Position numbers and translations under genes: made by a program
In this document: positions 8,014 through 15,093 of the stretch, one piece after another
Layout: each line of letters begins with the position of its first letter
Numbering within the stretch: the first letter of the stretch is position 1
Notes under the pieces: model-generated
The model's database searches: none
What the model was told of the DNA's origin: nothing
The model's input: only the letters and a program-made list of their open reading frames with translations
DNA from: Ensifer sp. Root278
GTDB lineage: Bacteria > Pseudomonadota > Alphaproteobacteria > Rhizobiales > Rhizobiaceae
Reading direction: 5' to 3'
Assembly: GCF_001429285.1 (NCBI RefSeq)
Contig: NZ_LMJJ01000005.1
Location: forward strand, 108,536 to 172,535
DNA length: 64,000 bases

Positions 8014-8950
8014 TGGCCTTCTTCCCGTAGATTGCGGCATTCAGTTCGCGGACGGCGCTTGCGGTGCGCGGGCCGAAGCCGAGCAGGTGCAGGCCGTCCA
8101 TGCGGATCAGCGCCTTGTTCTTGGCGGCAGGGGTAAGGCTGAGCGCCGGCAGGGCGAAGAGTTCGTCCGCCTCGGCGGAATGTTCGCCGCCGCGGTCCAT
8201 CATCAGGACGACATCTGGCTTGGCCTCGATTATCGCCTCGTCGGTCAGGGCCTTGTAGCCGGGGAAGGTGCCGACCGCGTTGATGGCGCCCGAGAGCTCG
8301 ATGATGCCGTTGGCCGCGGTTCCCTGTCCCGATGCCATGACCTTGCCGCCCTGCGTGCTCAGGATGAAGAGCACACGCTTGCGTTCGGCTTCCGGACGGG
8401 CGGCATTCTCGGAGACTGCCGCATCGAGATCGGCTTCGACGCTCTTTGCCAGGGTTTCGGCCTTTTCCTCGACACCGAGGAAGGTGCCGACCGCACGGAT
8501 CTTGGCGGGGATGCCGGCCTTGTCAAAGGCCTCGGGCACGCTGGTAAAGGCGATGTTCGCTTCCTTTAGCACCGCCAACGCCTCCGGCGGACCGCTGCCT
8601 TCGACGGCGATGATTGCGCTCGGGTTGGCAGCGATGATGCCTTCCGGTGCGAGCTGGCGCATGTAGCCGACATCCGGCAGCGCCTTTGCCGCTTCCGGAT
8701 AGGTGCTGGTGGAATCGCGACCGACGAGGCGACCTTCCTCGCCGAGCGCATAGATGATCTCGGTTATCGCTCCGCCGACCGATACGACGCGCGAGACGTC
8801 GGCCTTCTGCATGTCCTCGGCCATCGCCGGCCGGATGAAGGAGGGGGCACCGGGTGCCACCGCTGGCAACAGGAAGGGAGCCGAAAGCGCGAAGGCGGCG
8901 AGCACCAGTTCCCAGCGGCGAAGGCGACGGAAGTCGAGACCCTTGATCAT
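8000..8950 (-). CDS. hmuT: Periplasmic haem-binding protein HmuT
   Basis: A 316-residue solute-binding protein of the haem/cobalamin class. It has a long N-terminal export signal (charged start, hydrophobic core about 14-32, likely cleavage near AMA-ED at 44). The mature part begins VSRVVSVGGAITEIIYALG and contains GRDSTSTYPEAAKALPDVGYM, the haem-contact region of HmuT/HutB proteins. The C-terminal half has the bilobed helix-backbone layout of the class. It delivers haem from the TonB-dependent receptor (not in this window) to HmuUV. Confidence 0.92.
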   Translation of the reverse strand: MIKGLDFRRLRRWELVLAAFALSAPFLLPAVAPGAPSFIRPAMAEDMQKADVSRVVSVGGAITEIIYALGEEGRLVGRDSTSTYPEAAKALPDVGYMRQLAPEGIIAANPSAIIAVEGSGPPEALAVLKEANIAFTSVPEAFDKAGIPAKIRAVGTFLGVEEKAETLAKSVEADLDAAVSENAARPEAERKRVLFILSTQGGKVMASGQGTAANGIIELSGAINAVGTFPGYKALTDEAIIEAKPDVVLMMDRGGEHSAEADELFALPALSLTPAAKNKALIRMDGLHLLGFGPRTASAVRELNAAIYGKKANASQ

Positions 8951-8970
8951 CTGAGTGTCCTATCCTGTCC

Positions 8971-10038
8971 TCAGGCGGCGACAGTCGTGTCGAGACGCGG
9001 CAGGCCTTCGGCGATGGAGCGCCATTCCGGCCGTTCCGCGAGACCCTCTTTCCGCTTGCCGAAGAACTGGATGATCATCTCGCCCTTGGCGTCGAGCGCC
9101 TCGATCGAAGTGACATGGCCGTCGGCCGTCGGCTTGCGTACGGCCCAGAGTTCGGCGATGTGATCGGTGCGCAGATGCAGATGGAAAGTCGGGTCCATGA
9201 CGTTCAGCCACGGGCCCATCGGCGCGATCTTGGCAATCGGACCGGAATGGATCTGGATCATGCCGCGGTTGCCGACAAAGCACATGATCGGCAGTTCGAT
9301 TTCGGCGCTCGCGCGCATCATCGCTTCGATGCTGGAGGGGTCGAGCTGCCAGGCGAAATCCTCGCCGATGTTGCTGAGCGCCTGGCGACGGCCGATCTTC
9401 AGCTTGCGCAGCATGCCGTGGAACTGGTGCGTGTCCGTCATCTTCGTCCAGCGGTCGCGCAGTTCGACGACATCGACCACGGTTTCCGGCTTGTCGTCGG
9501 CTGCCGGCACGCTCACGTCGGCGCTGAAGTCCTGCGTCTGGTCGGCAAGGCGGAAGTCCGAGACGATCTTGTCATAGGCCGCAACATCCGATTCCGGGCG
9601 CAGATGCACCTTGTGCACGGCATTGCCCCACTTGTCGAAGAACTGCAGGCTCTTGCGGGCTTCACCCTGGTCGTCTGTCTTCGTCACGGCGAAAGCGTGT
9701 GCCCAGGCGCTCGGGAAGACCCGGAGGTCGATCTGCTCGCCGAGCACGATGCTCGCCATCTCGCCCGTGGTGATCTTCTCGTAAACGCCGATCTTCTCGT
9801 GGACCGCGCTTTCGTTGCGGGTCAGCGCCATGACTTCGCCGAGTTCCTCGACGCGAGAGAGGAAGCGGTTGGCATCGGCATCGATGCGCACGGCGGTCAG
9901 CCCACATTCGGCAGCAACGAGAGCGGCTTCGGAAACACCGAGCTGGGCTGCGATATCACGCTCGCGCATCTTCGGGTTCTCGGCGCGGTAGGCGCGGATT
10001 TCGGAAGCAGTGGGGCGGAGGCTCTCGGTCATTTTCAT
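8971..10038 (-). CDS. hmuS: Haem-degrading/haem-trafficking protein HmuS
   Basis: A 355-residue cytoplasmic protein of the HemS/HmuS/ChuS family, built of two repeated beta-rich halves (about 20-190 and 195-350). The second half echoes the first: compare QFFDKWGNAVHKVHLRP with QFFGKRKEGLAERPEW and the surrounding sheets. Members bind haem inside the cell and pass it on or degrade it. The gene lies between hmuP (4-base gap) and hmuT (20-base gap) on the same strand, so it is co-transcribed with the importer. Confidence 0.92.
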   Translation of the reverse strand: MKMTESLRPTASEIRAYRAENPKMRERDIAAQLGVSEAALVAAECGLTAVRIDADANRFLSRVEELGEVMALTRNESAVHEKIGVYEKITTGEMASIVLGEQIDLRVFPSAWAHAFAVTKTDDQGEARKSLQFFDKWGNAVHKVHLRPESDVAAYDKIVSDFRLADQTQDFSADVSVPAADDKPETVVDVVELRDRWTKMTDTHQFHGMLRKLKIGRRQALSNIGEDFAWQLDPSSIEAMMRASAEIELPIMCFVGNRGMIQIHSGPIAKIAPMGPWLNVMDPTFHLHLRTDHIAELWAVRKPTADGHVTSIEALDAKGEMIIQFFGKRKEGLAERPEWRSIAEGLPRLDTTVAA

Positions 10039-10042
10039 CTGC

Positions 10043-10279
10043 CTATTTGTTCAGGATCAGTTTGCCTTGGCGGGTGATCTTCATGCGGTAGATCGCGCCG
10101 TCGTGGGAAATGAGGATCTCGTTTTCGCTGCCGAAAAGTTCGCGACTTTCGATAATCCGCTGCGTGCGCCCGGCCAGGATCGGCGGCTCGGATGGGCGTG
10201 CAAGGTCACTGTCGTTGGTCACTGCGTTTGGCCGTTTCGAGAGGGCAGGCCGCGCTGTTTTTCCAGCATTTCCTGCCAT
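10043..10279 (-). CDS. hmuP: HemP/HmuP haem-uptake regulatory protein
   Basis: The conserved C-terminal half (about 43-78) is the HemP domain: SRELFGSENEILISHDGAIY, then RMKITRQGKLILNK. HmuP is described in rhizobia as a small protein needed for expression of the haem receptor gene. The N-terminal 40 residues are low in conservation, so translation may start further in, for example at a GTG near 10222. It is the first gene of the hmuPSTUV set, and an iron-responsive box (10298-10312) lies directly upstream. Confidence 0.85.
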   Translation of the reverse strand: MAGNAGKTARPALSKRPNAVTNDSDLARPSEPPILAGRTQRIIESRELFGSENEILISHDGAIYRMKITRQGKLILNK

Positions 10280-10297
10280 GCAATTCGTTTACTATCT

Positions 10298-10312
10298 TGA
10301 CTTCATTACTCA
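10298..10312. promoter_or_regulatory. Iron-responsive operator (IRO, RirA-type box)
   Basis: TGA-N9-TCA exactly matches the palindromic IRO motif proposed for RirA regulation in Rhizobiaceae. It begins 19 bases upstream of the hmuP ATG, in the 150-base spacer shared with the rightward secreted-protein/tonB genes. It could therefore repress both directions when iron is plentiful. Confidence 0.6.
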
Positions 10313-10430
10313 TATTTATTTATGGACGCAATACCGGACTTATGCACTCAAGTTAGTTATTGCCGGCTTGTGGACAAGGGCGTGCGGACCTCGTTCGGTG
10401 GTTCGCTGCAACCTTTGGGGTGATGTCGAT

Positions 10431-10868
10431 ATGAAGTTTTCCAGCCTTCCAGTTGTTTCCGCTGCTCTTGCGGCCCTTATCGCTGCGGGCAGTGTCAACG
10501 CCCAGGAGGCTGTGCCCGCCGCCGGGCTGACGATCGAGTTGAACGACGTCGCGCCGTCGCAGAAGGGTTGCAAGCTCACCTTTGTCGCCGGCAACGCGCT
10601 TGCGCTGTCGCTGAGCAAGGTTTCCTTCGAGTTCGTGATCTTCGATCAGAAGGGCCTCGTCGAGCGCGTGGCCGTGCTTGACTTCCGCGATCTGCCTGCC
10701 GGCAAGACCAAGGTTCGCCAGTTTGATCTCCCCGGCACCAACTGCGATGCGGTGAAGAGCCTGCTGATCAATGATGCGCCGGCCTGCGTCGGCAACGGCG
10801 TGCAGCCGGGCGCCTGCATGAGCGGGATCAAGACCGGCTCGAAATCGGCGGTGGAACTCAAGGGCTAA
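10431..10868 (+). CDS. Small secreted four-cysteine protein of the haem/TonB locus
   Basis: A 145-residue exported protein. The start at ATG 10431 gives a clean signal peptide (MKFSSLP, hydrophobic core 8-20, cleavage likely after VNA at 24). The mature part is beta-rich with cysteines at 47, 105, 119 and 129, enough for two disulphides. No enzyme motif is visible. It lies between the hmu operon and tonB, 57 bases before the latter and on the same strand. From memory, similar proteins accompany tonB/exb haem genes in other alphaproteobacteria. A periplasmic role in haem or TonB function is inferred, not shown. Confidence 0.7.
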   Translation: MKFSSLPVVSAALAALIAAGSVNAQEAVPAAGLTIELNDVAPSQKGCKLTFVAGNALALSLSKVSFEFVIFDQKGLVERVAVLDFRDLPAGKTKVRQFDLPGTNCDAVKSLLINDAPACVGNGVQPGACMSGIKTGSKSAVELKG

Positions 10869-10925
10869 GCCGCTCCTTCGGAGCGTGAAGTTTGCGCCGC
10901 CCGGTGCGGCGAAGGTAAGGCTGTA

Positions 10926-11840
10926 ATGAAGCGTATCGTCATCTGGGCTGGGGCCGCCATCATCTCGCTTGCAACGCATGGCGTCGTGCTTGCTACCTTG
11001 TTTGGCCCAAGGCCGCCGGAAAAAGAGCATGCCCTCATGCTCGGCGGAGAGGCGACCGAGGTCGCGATCCTTGGCGATGCCTTTGAAGAGACACTACAAT
11101 CCGGCGATCCCGCGGAGATCGTCGAGCCGACCGAGGACGTTCCGGATGAGGTCAAGCCGGAGGAGATATCGCCCCTCGAAGATCTCACGTCGACAACTCA
11201 GGAAATCGTTGCCGAACAGCCGCATGATCTGACCGCGACCGAGGCTGACGTGATTTTGCCGGCTGAAGAGATGCCGACCCTTCAGGTCGCCGAGGCCGTC
11301 GTGACGGCGAGTGTTGCGCCGGTCGAAACCGTGGTGCCTGAAGAAAAGCCCGAGATCGAAGAGCCCAAGAAGGAGAAGGTTGAAAAGCCGGAACCGAAGA
11401 AGGAGCCGGTCAAGAAGAAGAAAGTGACCCGCAAGAAGACGGGTGACAAGGGCGAGCAGGCGCAGAACCAGGTCAAGGGCAAGCAGGACGGCCAGGAAAG
11501 CGGCAGTGCCGCAGCCGCGACCGGCAATAGCCGCGCATCGGAGGTCGGCAATGCCAATATGGAAAATTATGACGGCAAGGTCCGCAGGAAGATCATGCGG
11601 AGATTCAAGGTGCCGTCTTCGGCAAGGCGCGAAGGCGTTTCCGGCACGGCGACCGTCCGCTTCACATTGACCGCCAACGGTGAATTGACGCGGGTAAACG
11701 TCGCCGGCAGCTCAGGTTCTCCCGCCATCGACGACGCAGCCGTCGATGCCGTGCGCAATGCGGCGCCGTTCCCGGCCTTTCCTGCCGGGGGGCCGAGCTC
11801 CAAATCCTTCATCGTTCCGATGGTTGCCAGCGTCCGCTGA
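10926..11840 (+). CDS. tonB: TonB energy-transducing protein
   Basis: A 304-residue TonB. The N-terminal membrane helix (about 4-26) contains the S-x3-H motif (S14, H18) that couples to ExbB/ExbD. A long acidic then Pro/Lys/Glu-rich spacer (about 35-185) would cross the periplasm. The C-terminal TonB domain (about 213-304) includes GTATVRFTLTANGELTRVNV and AVDAVRNAAPFPAFP. It energises TonB-dependent outer-membrane receptors, presumably a haem receptor. No exbB or exbD is present in this window, so the motor proteins must be encoded elsewhere. Confidence 0.92.
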   Translation: MKRIVIWAGAAIISLATHGVVLATLFGPRPPEKEHALMLGGEATEVAILGDAFEETLQSGDPAEIVEPTEDVPDEVKPEEISPLEDLTSTTQEIVAEQPHDLTATEADVILPAEEMPTLQVAEAVVTASVAPVETVVPEEKPEIEEPKKEKVEKPEPKKEPVKKKKVTRKKTGDKGEQAQNQVKGKQDGQESGSAAAATGNSRASEVGNANMENYDGKVRRKIMRRFKVPSSARREGVSGTATVRFTLTANGELTRVNVAGSSGSPAIDDAAVDAVRNAAPFPAFPAGGPSSKSFIVPMVASVR

Positions 11841-11896
11841 GGCGGGCGCCGTTCCGTACGCCTTGTCGTGCGGGCCGGGATTTGGCGAAAGAAATA

Positions 11897-11911
11897 TGAT
11901 GAAAAAACTCA
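11897..11911. promoter_or_regulatory. Second iron-responsive operator (IRO, RirA-type box)
   Basis: A second exact TGA-N9-TCA site lies in the AT-rich spacer between tonB and the DUF2325 gene, about 140 bases before the preferred start of that gene. It suggests iron control of the DUF2325 gene and its neighbours. Confidence 0.55.
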
Positions 11912-12049
11912 TGTTTATACTTTACTCGGATTATCAAGTTTAATAGGTTGCCCTCGTCACGCAGCCGAAGGGCGTGTGTCGAGATGATGTCCCGATGCGA
12001 CCGGCTGCCTGTGAAGGCCCTTGTCGCACGATCACGCGGAGAGGATTGC

Positions 12050-12463
12050 ATGCGCGGCAAGCGTCACCAGAATGCGGCGAAAAATGGCAAGGGTCGTTCG
12101 GGTTCAGAACCGACCGAAGCCCGCCAGGAGGCCGGCAAGGCAACGCTCGAAGGGCGCAGTTTTCTCTATGTCGGCGGCCGCGATTGTCAGGTGGCGCATC
12201 TGCGCGAAATCGCCAGTTCCTTTGGCGCCGAGCTGCTTCACCATGATGGCGGTCTGCGCGAAGCCGTCTCGCGGATCGACCGGGTGCTGCCATCGGTCGA
12301 CTGCGTCTTCTGCCCGATCGACTGCATCAGCCATGACGCATGTCTTCGCGTGAAGACCGGCTGCAAGAAGTGGGGCAAGGCCTTCGTGCCGCTGCGCAAC
12401 GGCTCGAAATCGAGCCTGGAGCGGGCACTTCAGGACCTCACCGCCAGCCGCGACGAGCGGTAA
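12050..12463 (+). CDS. DUF2325 family protein, cysteine-containing
   Basis: About 137 residues. The ATG at 12050 is preferred because GGAGAGG lies just before it. The C-terminal 95 residues form a DUF2325 domain: LYVGGRDCQVAHLREIASSF, a histidine pair (LLHHDGG), and a cysteine cluster SVDCVFCPIDCISHDACLRV with GCKKW. The N-terminal 40 residues are basic and poorly ordered. DUF2325 has no firm biochemical role. The Rossmann-like start and the CxxC/C-rich loop suggest metal or redox binding. The position after an IRO box and before a haem monooxygenase suggests an iron-related role. Confidence 0.75.
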   Translation: MRGKRHQNAAKNGKGRSGSEPTEARQEAGKATLEGRSFLYVGGRDCQVAHLREIASSFGAELLHHDGGLREAVSRIDRVLPSVDCVFCPIDCISHDACLRVKTGCKKWGKAFVPLRNGSKSSLERALQDLTASRDER

Positions 12464-12493
12464 CCCTCCCAAGACAAGACGAGAGTTTGCACA

Positions 12494-12760
12494 ATGAACG
12501 AAGAACGTCCTGACCTGTGCATGATGATCGGTCTGCACAAGCTGGCGGCGCAGCATGGCGATGGCCTGGTGCCTGAACTCTACGAGATCCTGACGCGCCG
12601 CGCGCGCATGCTGGACGACGCCAACGTCGCCGAGTTTCCAACCTGGCAGACGCGCCCGCCGGTTCGCGACCCTCTCGGTCTTGCAGAGCCGAAGGAAGGA
12701 ACTATTCTCGCCTTTCCGCGGGCTGCAAACGATGCCGCCCGCAAGAGGGAAAGCGCCTAA
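12494..12760 (+). CDS. Conserved small protein of unknown function
   Basis: An 88-residue protein starting MNEERPDLCMMIGLHKLAAQ. The first 45 residues look helical, and the remainder is proline-rich, ending LAFPRAANDAARK. It follows the DUF2325 gene by 30 bases on the same strand with codon use like its neighbours, so it is probably a real co-transcribed gene. No family is recognised. The last 40 residues resemble the short linear tails of small rhizobial regulatory or adaptor proteins, which is only an impression. Confidence 0.6.
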   Translation: MNEERPDLCMMIGLHKLAAQHGDGLVPELYEILTRRARMLDDANVAEFPTWQTRPPVRDPLGLAEPKEGTILAFPRAANDAARKRESA

Positions 12761-12836
12761 GAGCAGCTCCAGGAAAAGTGCGAAGCGGTTTTCCGTCCGG
12801 AATTATGCAGTAGTTCAAAGGTCGCTGTAGGAGAGC
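12761..12836. repeat. Mosaic intergenic repeat
   Basis: This spacer combines two modules found elsewhere in the window. The 19-mer at 12774-12792 recurs, with one mismatch and inverted, at 43859-43877. The 15-mer CAAAGGTCGCTGTAG at 12816-12830 is identical to the RIME1-like copies at 30836-30850 and 46948-46962. The right end of the repeat contributes the GGAG of the following gene's ribosome-binding site. Confidence 0.6.
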
Positions 12837-13154
12837 ATGATGTTCGTAGCCATGAATCGTTTCCGTATCGCCATCGGCCATGAAGAGGCCTTCGAGGCCG
12901 TGTGGAAAGGGCGCGATTCCAGCCTGTCTGAGATGCCCGGTTTCGTTTCCTTCCACCTGCTGCGCGGCGACAGCGTGCCGGAGGAGGGCTACACACTCTT
13001 CGTTTCGAATTCGGTCTGGAAGGACAGGGATTCGTTTTCAGCCTGGACGAAGTCGGAGAATTTTCGCGCGGCGCACAGGAATGCCGGCGAGAACAAGGCG
13101 ATGTATCTCGGTCCGCCGAAGTTCGAAGGTTTTTCGGCAGTCGAAGGCGCCTGA
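12837..13154 (+). CDS. hmuQ: IsdG/HmuQ-type haem monooxygenase (ABM family)
   Basis: A 105-residue protein of the antibiotic-biosynthesis-monooxygenase fold. The IsdG-type haem-degrading triad is present as N7 (FVAMNRF), W70 (SFSAW) and H80 (FRAAH), with the characteristic ten-residue W-to-H spacing. Such proteins open haem with release of iron; HmuQ of Bradyrhizobium is the nearest named relative known to me. Context (hmu operon, tonB, iron boxes) supports a role in using haem as an iron source. Start is ATG 12837 or 12840. A strong terminator follows. Confidence 0.82.
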   Translation: MMFVAMNRFRIAIGHEEAFEAVWKGRDSSLSEMPGFVSFHLLRGDSVPEEGYTLFVSNSVWKDRDSFSAWTKSENFRAAHRNAGENKAMYLGPPKFEGFSAVEGA

Positions 13155-13209
13155 TCAGGCGGCCTCGCGCGCGATCTGCCGCGTAATGTTTTGATTTTAC
13201 ATGCCATTT

Positions 13210-13246
13210 ACCTCCCAAATGGGTCCATTCGGGAGGTGAATTTTTT
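13210..13246 (+). terminator. Intrinsic terminator after the haem monooxygenase gene
   Basis: A hairpin with outer 7-bp stem (13210-13216/13231-13237), a single A-C mismatch, inner 5-bp stem (13218-13222/13225-13229) and 2-base loop is followed by six Ts (13241-13246). This is a textbook rho-independent terminator for the rightward iron gene set. Confidence 0.88.
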
Positions 13247-13247
13247 C

Positions 13248-13619
13248 TCAGGCTGACTTTTGCGGCAGGAAGGCGCCGAGGGAAACGGCAAGCCAGCCCG
13301 CCATAATCGTCGTGCCGCCGAGCGGAGCGGACATCGGGAACAGGCCGTGACCCGAGATGTGGCGCATGGCGAGATCCGCCGAGAACAGCGCCGTTCCAAC
13401 TGCAATCAGCAAGGCCGCAGCGGCCGCCGTGCGAAAGCTCGGCCAGGCTGCGTAGAGCGCGATCAAGGCCGGGGCATGCGCCAGGCACATCGCGGAAATG
13501 CCGGCGAGCAATCTTGGATCGTCGCCGTGCGAAGCGGCGGCCGCGCTGACAACGCCGGTCAGGCCCATCAAACCGGCAACAAAAAGCGTCGTTGCGCGAA
13601 ATCCGCTGTGCGACATCAC
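13248..13619 (-). CDS. DUF423 inner-membrane protein
   Basis: A 123-residue protein with four predicted membrane helices (about 8-28, 37-57, 62-82, 95-116). It has the DUF423 hallmarks of an early GLMGLTGVVSAAAASHG and a late HGLFPMSAPLGGTTIMAGWL. DUF423 (YgdD-like) proteins are widespread inner-membrane proteins without a defined role. It lies 2 bases downstream of the truncated haemoglobin gene on the same strand, so the two form a transcription unit. Confidence 0.8.
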   Translation of the reverse strand: MMSHSGFRATTLFVAGLMGLTGVVSAAAASHGDDPRLLAGISAMCLAHAPALIALYAAWPSFRTAAAAALLIAVGTALFSADLAMRHISGHGLFPMSAPLGGTTIMAGWLAVSLGAFLPQKSA

Positions 13620-13621
13620 GG

Positions 13622-14029
13622 CTATTCCTTGTTCTGCATATGAAGGGCGAGGCGGGTGATCGGGTCGAGAATGATCTGCCTCAGCTTCGGATGGGCGATC
13701 GCTTCTTCAAGCGCTCGGGTAAAGCAGAGCAGCCATTCGTCACGCTCCTCGGGGCCGATCTCGGCGACGAAATGGCGGCGGCGCAGCATCGGATGGCCGC
13801 GCTTCTCGACATAAATAGGCGGTCCACCAAGCCAGCCGGTCAGGTACTCGTAGAATTTCTCTTCACTGCCCGAAAGGTCGGGCGGATGCACGGCGCGGCA
13901 TCGTGCCGCTTCCGGCAGCGTGTCCATCAGCTCGTAGAAGCGGCGGGTCAGCGCGCGAACCGTCGGGTCGCCGCCGATCGCTTCGTAGAGGGTCGTGGTT
14001 TCCGTTTCCGCCATGCTCGCGTCCTTCAT
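13622..14029 (-). CDS. Group II truncated haemoglobin
   Basis: A 135-residue globin of the 2-on-2 type. It has TLYEAIGGDPTVRALTRRFY at the A/B helices, an RRRHF segment supplying the proximal histidine, and DEWLLCFTRAL with the G8 tryptophan typical of group II. Such globins bind O2/NO and are linked to NO detoxification or oxygen handling. An internal ATG (sixth codon) is an alternative start. It is upstream of and almost contiguous with the DUF423 gene. Confidence 0.88.
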   Translation of the reverse strand: MKDASMAETETTTLYEAIGGDPTVRALTRRFYELMDTLPEAARCRAVHPPDLSGSEEKFYEYLTGWLGGPPIYVEKRGHPMLRRRHFVAEIGPEERDEWLLCFTRALEEAIAHPKLRQIILDPITRLALHMQNKE

Positions 14030-14127
14030 TCCCTGCGGTCCTAGCGTGCGGCGACGGGGCGGACAACGATTTTCAGAGTACCGGTTTGCGGCGTTTCATC
14101 GCGGTCGATCAAGGTCCCTCTTGACAA

Positions 14128-14141
14128 ACCGTCCAGACGGT
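14128..14141. promoter_or_regulatory. Putative TetR operator/promoter
   Basis: A perfect 6-bp inverted repeat ACCGTC-CA-GACGGT lies immediately after a TTGACA (14121-14126) and 13 bases before the TetR gene ATG. The overlap of a palindrome with a consensus -35 and a very short leader suggests autoregulation of the TetR-SMR pair. Confidence 0.6.
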
Positions 14142-14154
14142 ATCTTTATGAGGC

Positions 14155-14715
14155 ATGACCGAAGCTCATCGCCGCAAGAAACAACCGGAACAGGTGCGCC
14201 AGCAATTGCTGGAGGTTGCTGCACGCCTTTCGCATGAGCAGGGGGTGGCAGGCATCACCCTCGATGCCGTGTCGCAGGCGGCGGGCGTCAGCAAGGGTGG
14301 GCTGCTGCACCACTTCCCGAACAAGCTCGCTCTGCTCGATGGGCTGTTCGACGACCTGGTGACGCGGTTCGATCGTGAGATCGAGGCGGCGATGGCGCAC
14401 GATCCGGTGGCGAAGGGGCGGTTTACCCGTGCCTATATCGACGTCTGCTTCGCGCTTGATCCGACGACCGACGTGCCGGGCTGGCGCATGCTGACAATCG
14501 CGCTCATTGCCGAGCCGCATCTGAAGAGCCGCTGGCGCGACTGGGTCAGCCGGCGTTCGGCGGAGTTCGCAGAAACGGACGCCTCGACCGGCTGCGTGCT
14601 TGCCCGCTTTGCCTGCGACGGCGTCTGGCTGGCGGATCTGATGCAGAGCCACGATCTCGATGCCGAGGCGCGGGCCGGTCTGGCTGAAAATCTCAAGGCG
14701 CTTTCGGCGCAGTAA
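14155..14715 (+). CDS. TetR-family transcriptional regulator
   Basis: A 186-residue repressor-type protein. An N-terminal TetR helix-turn-helix (about 12-58) contains GITLDAVSQAAGVSKGGLLH and HFPNKLALLDGLFD, and an all-helical ligand-binding C-terminal domain follows. It sits 17 bases before the SMR pump gene. A palindromic operator candidate lies in its promoter, so it most likely represses itself and the pump until an amphipathic cation or similar ligand binds. Confidence 0.88.
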   Translation: MTEAHRRKKQPEQVRQQLLEVAARLSHEQGVAGITLDAVSQAAGVSKGGLLHHFPNKLALLDGLFDDLVTRFDREIEAAMAHDPVAKGRFTRAYIDVCFALDPTTDVPGWRMLTIALIAEPHLKSRWRDWVSRRSAEFAETDASTGCVLARFACDGVWLADLMQSHDLDAEARAGLAENLKALSAQ

Positions 14716-14732
14716 CCCGGATGGAGTCCCCG

Positions 14733-15074
14733 ATGAACCCCGCCATGCTCTATACCGTCCTGGTTGCGGCGATCGTCTTCGAAGTGCTCGGCACCTCGGC
14801 GATGCAGGCAGCGCAGCATTTCACCCGCCTGGGGCCGACGGTCCTGATGGTGGTCTGCTACGCGATCGCCTTCTTCTTCCTGTCCTATACGCTGCGCTTC
14901 ATCCCCGTCGGTATCGCCTATGCGGTCTGGAGCGGGCTCGGGATCGTCTTGATTTCGCTCGTCGGTTACTTCGCCTTTGGGCAGAAACTCGACCTGGCGG
15001 CGATCCTGGGACTGGGCCTGATCATATCCGGCGTGGTTGTGCTCAACCTGTTCTCCAAATCCACCTTCCACTGA
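14733..15074 (+). CDS. Small multidrug resistance (SMR) efflux protein
   Basis: A protein of about 113 residues with four membrane helices and the SMR landmarks: the membrane-embedded glutamate E17 (AAIVFEVLGTSAM), the GIAYAVWSGLG loop, and a C-terminal GLIISGVVVLNLFSK. Members are dimeric proton-coupled exporters of quaternary ammonium compounds, dyes or guanidinium. The ATG at 14733 has GGAG at 14723-14726; the ATG at 14721 is less likely. It is paired with the TetR gene upstream. Confidence 0.88.
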   Translation: MNPAMLYTVLVAAIVFEVLGTSAMQAAQHFTRLGPTVLMVVCYAIAFFFLSYTLRFIPVGIAYAVWSGLGIVLISLVGYFAFGQKLDLAAILGLGLIISGVVVLNLFSKSTFH

Positions 15075-15093
15075 GGCGGTCAGCAGCCTGTCC

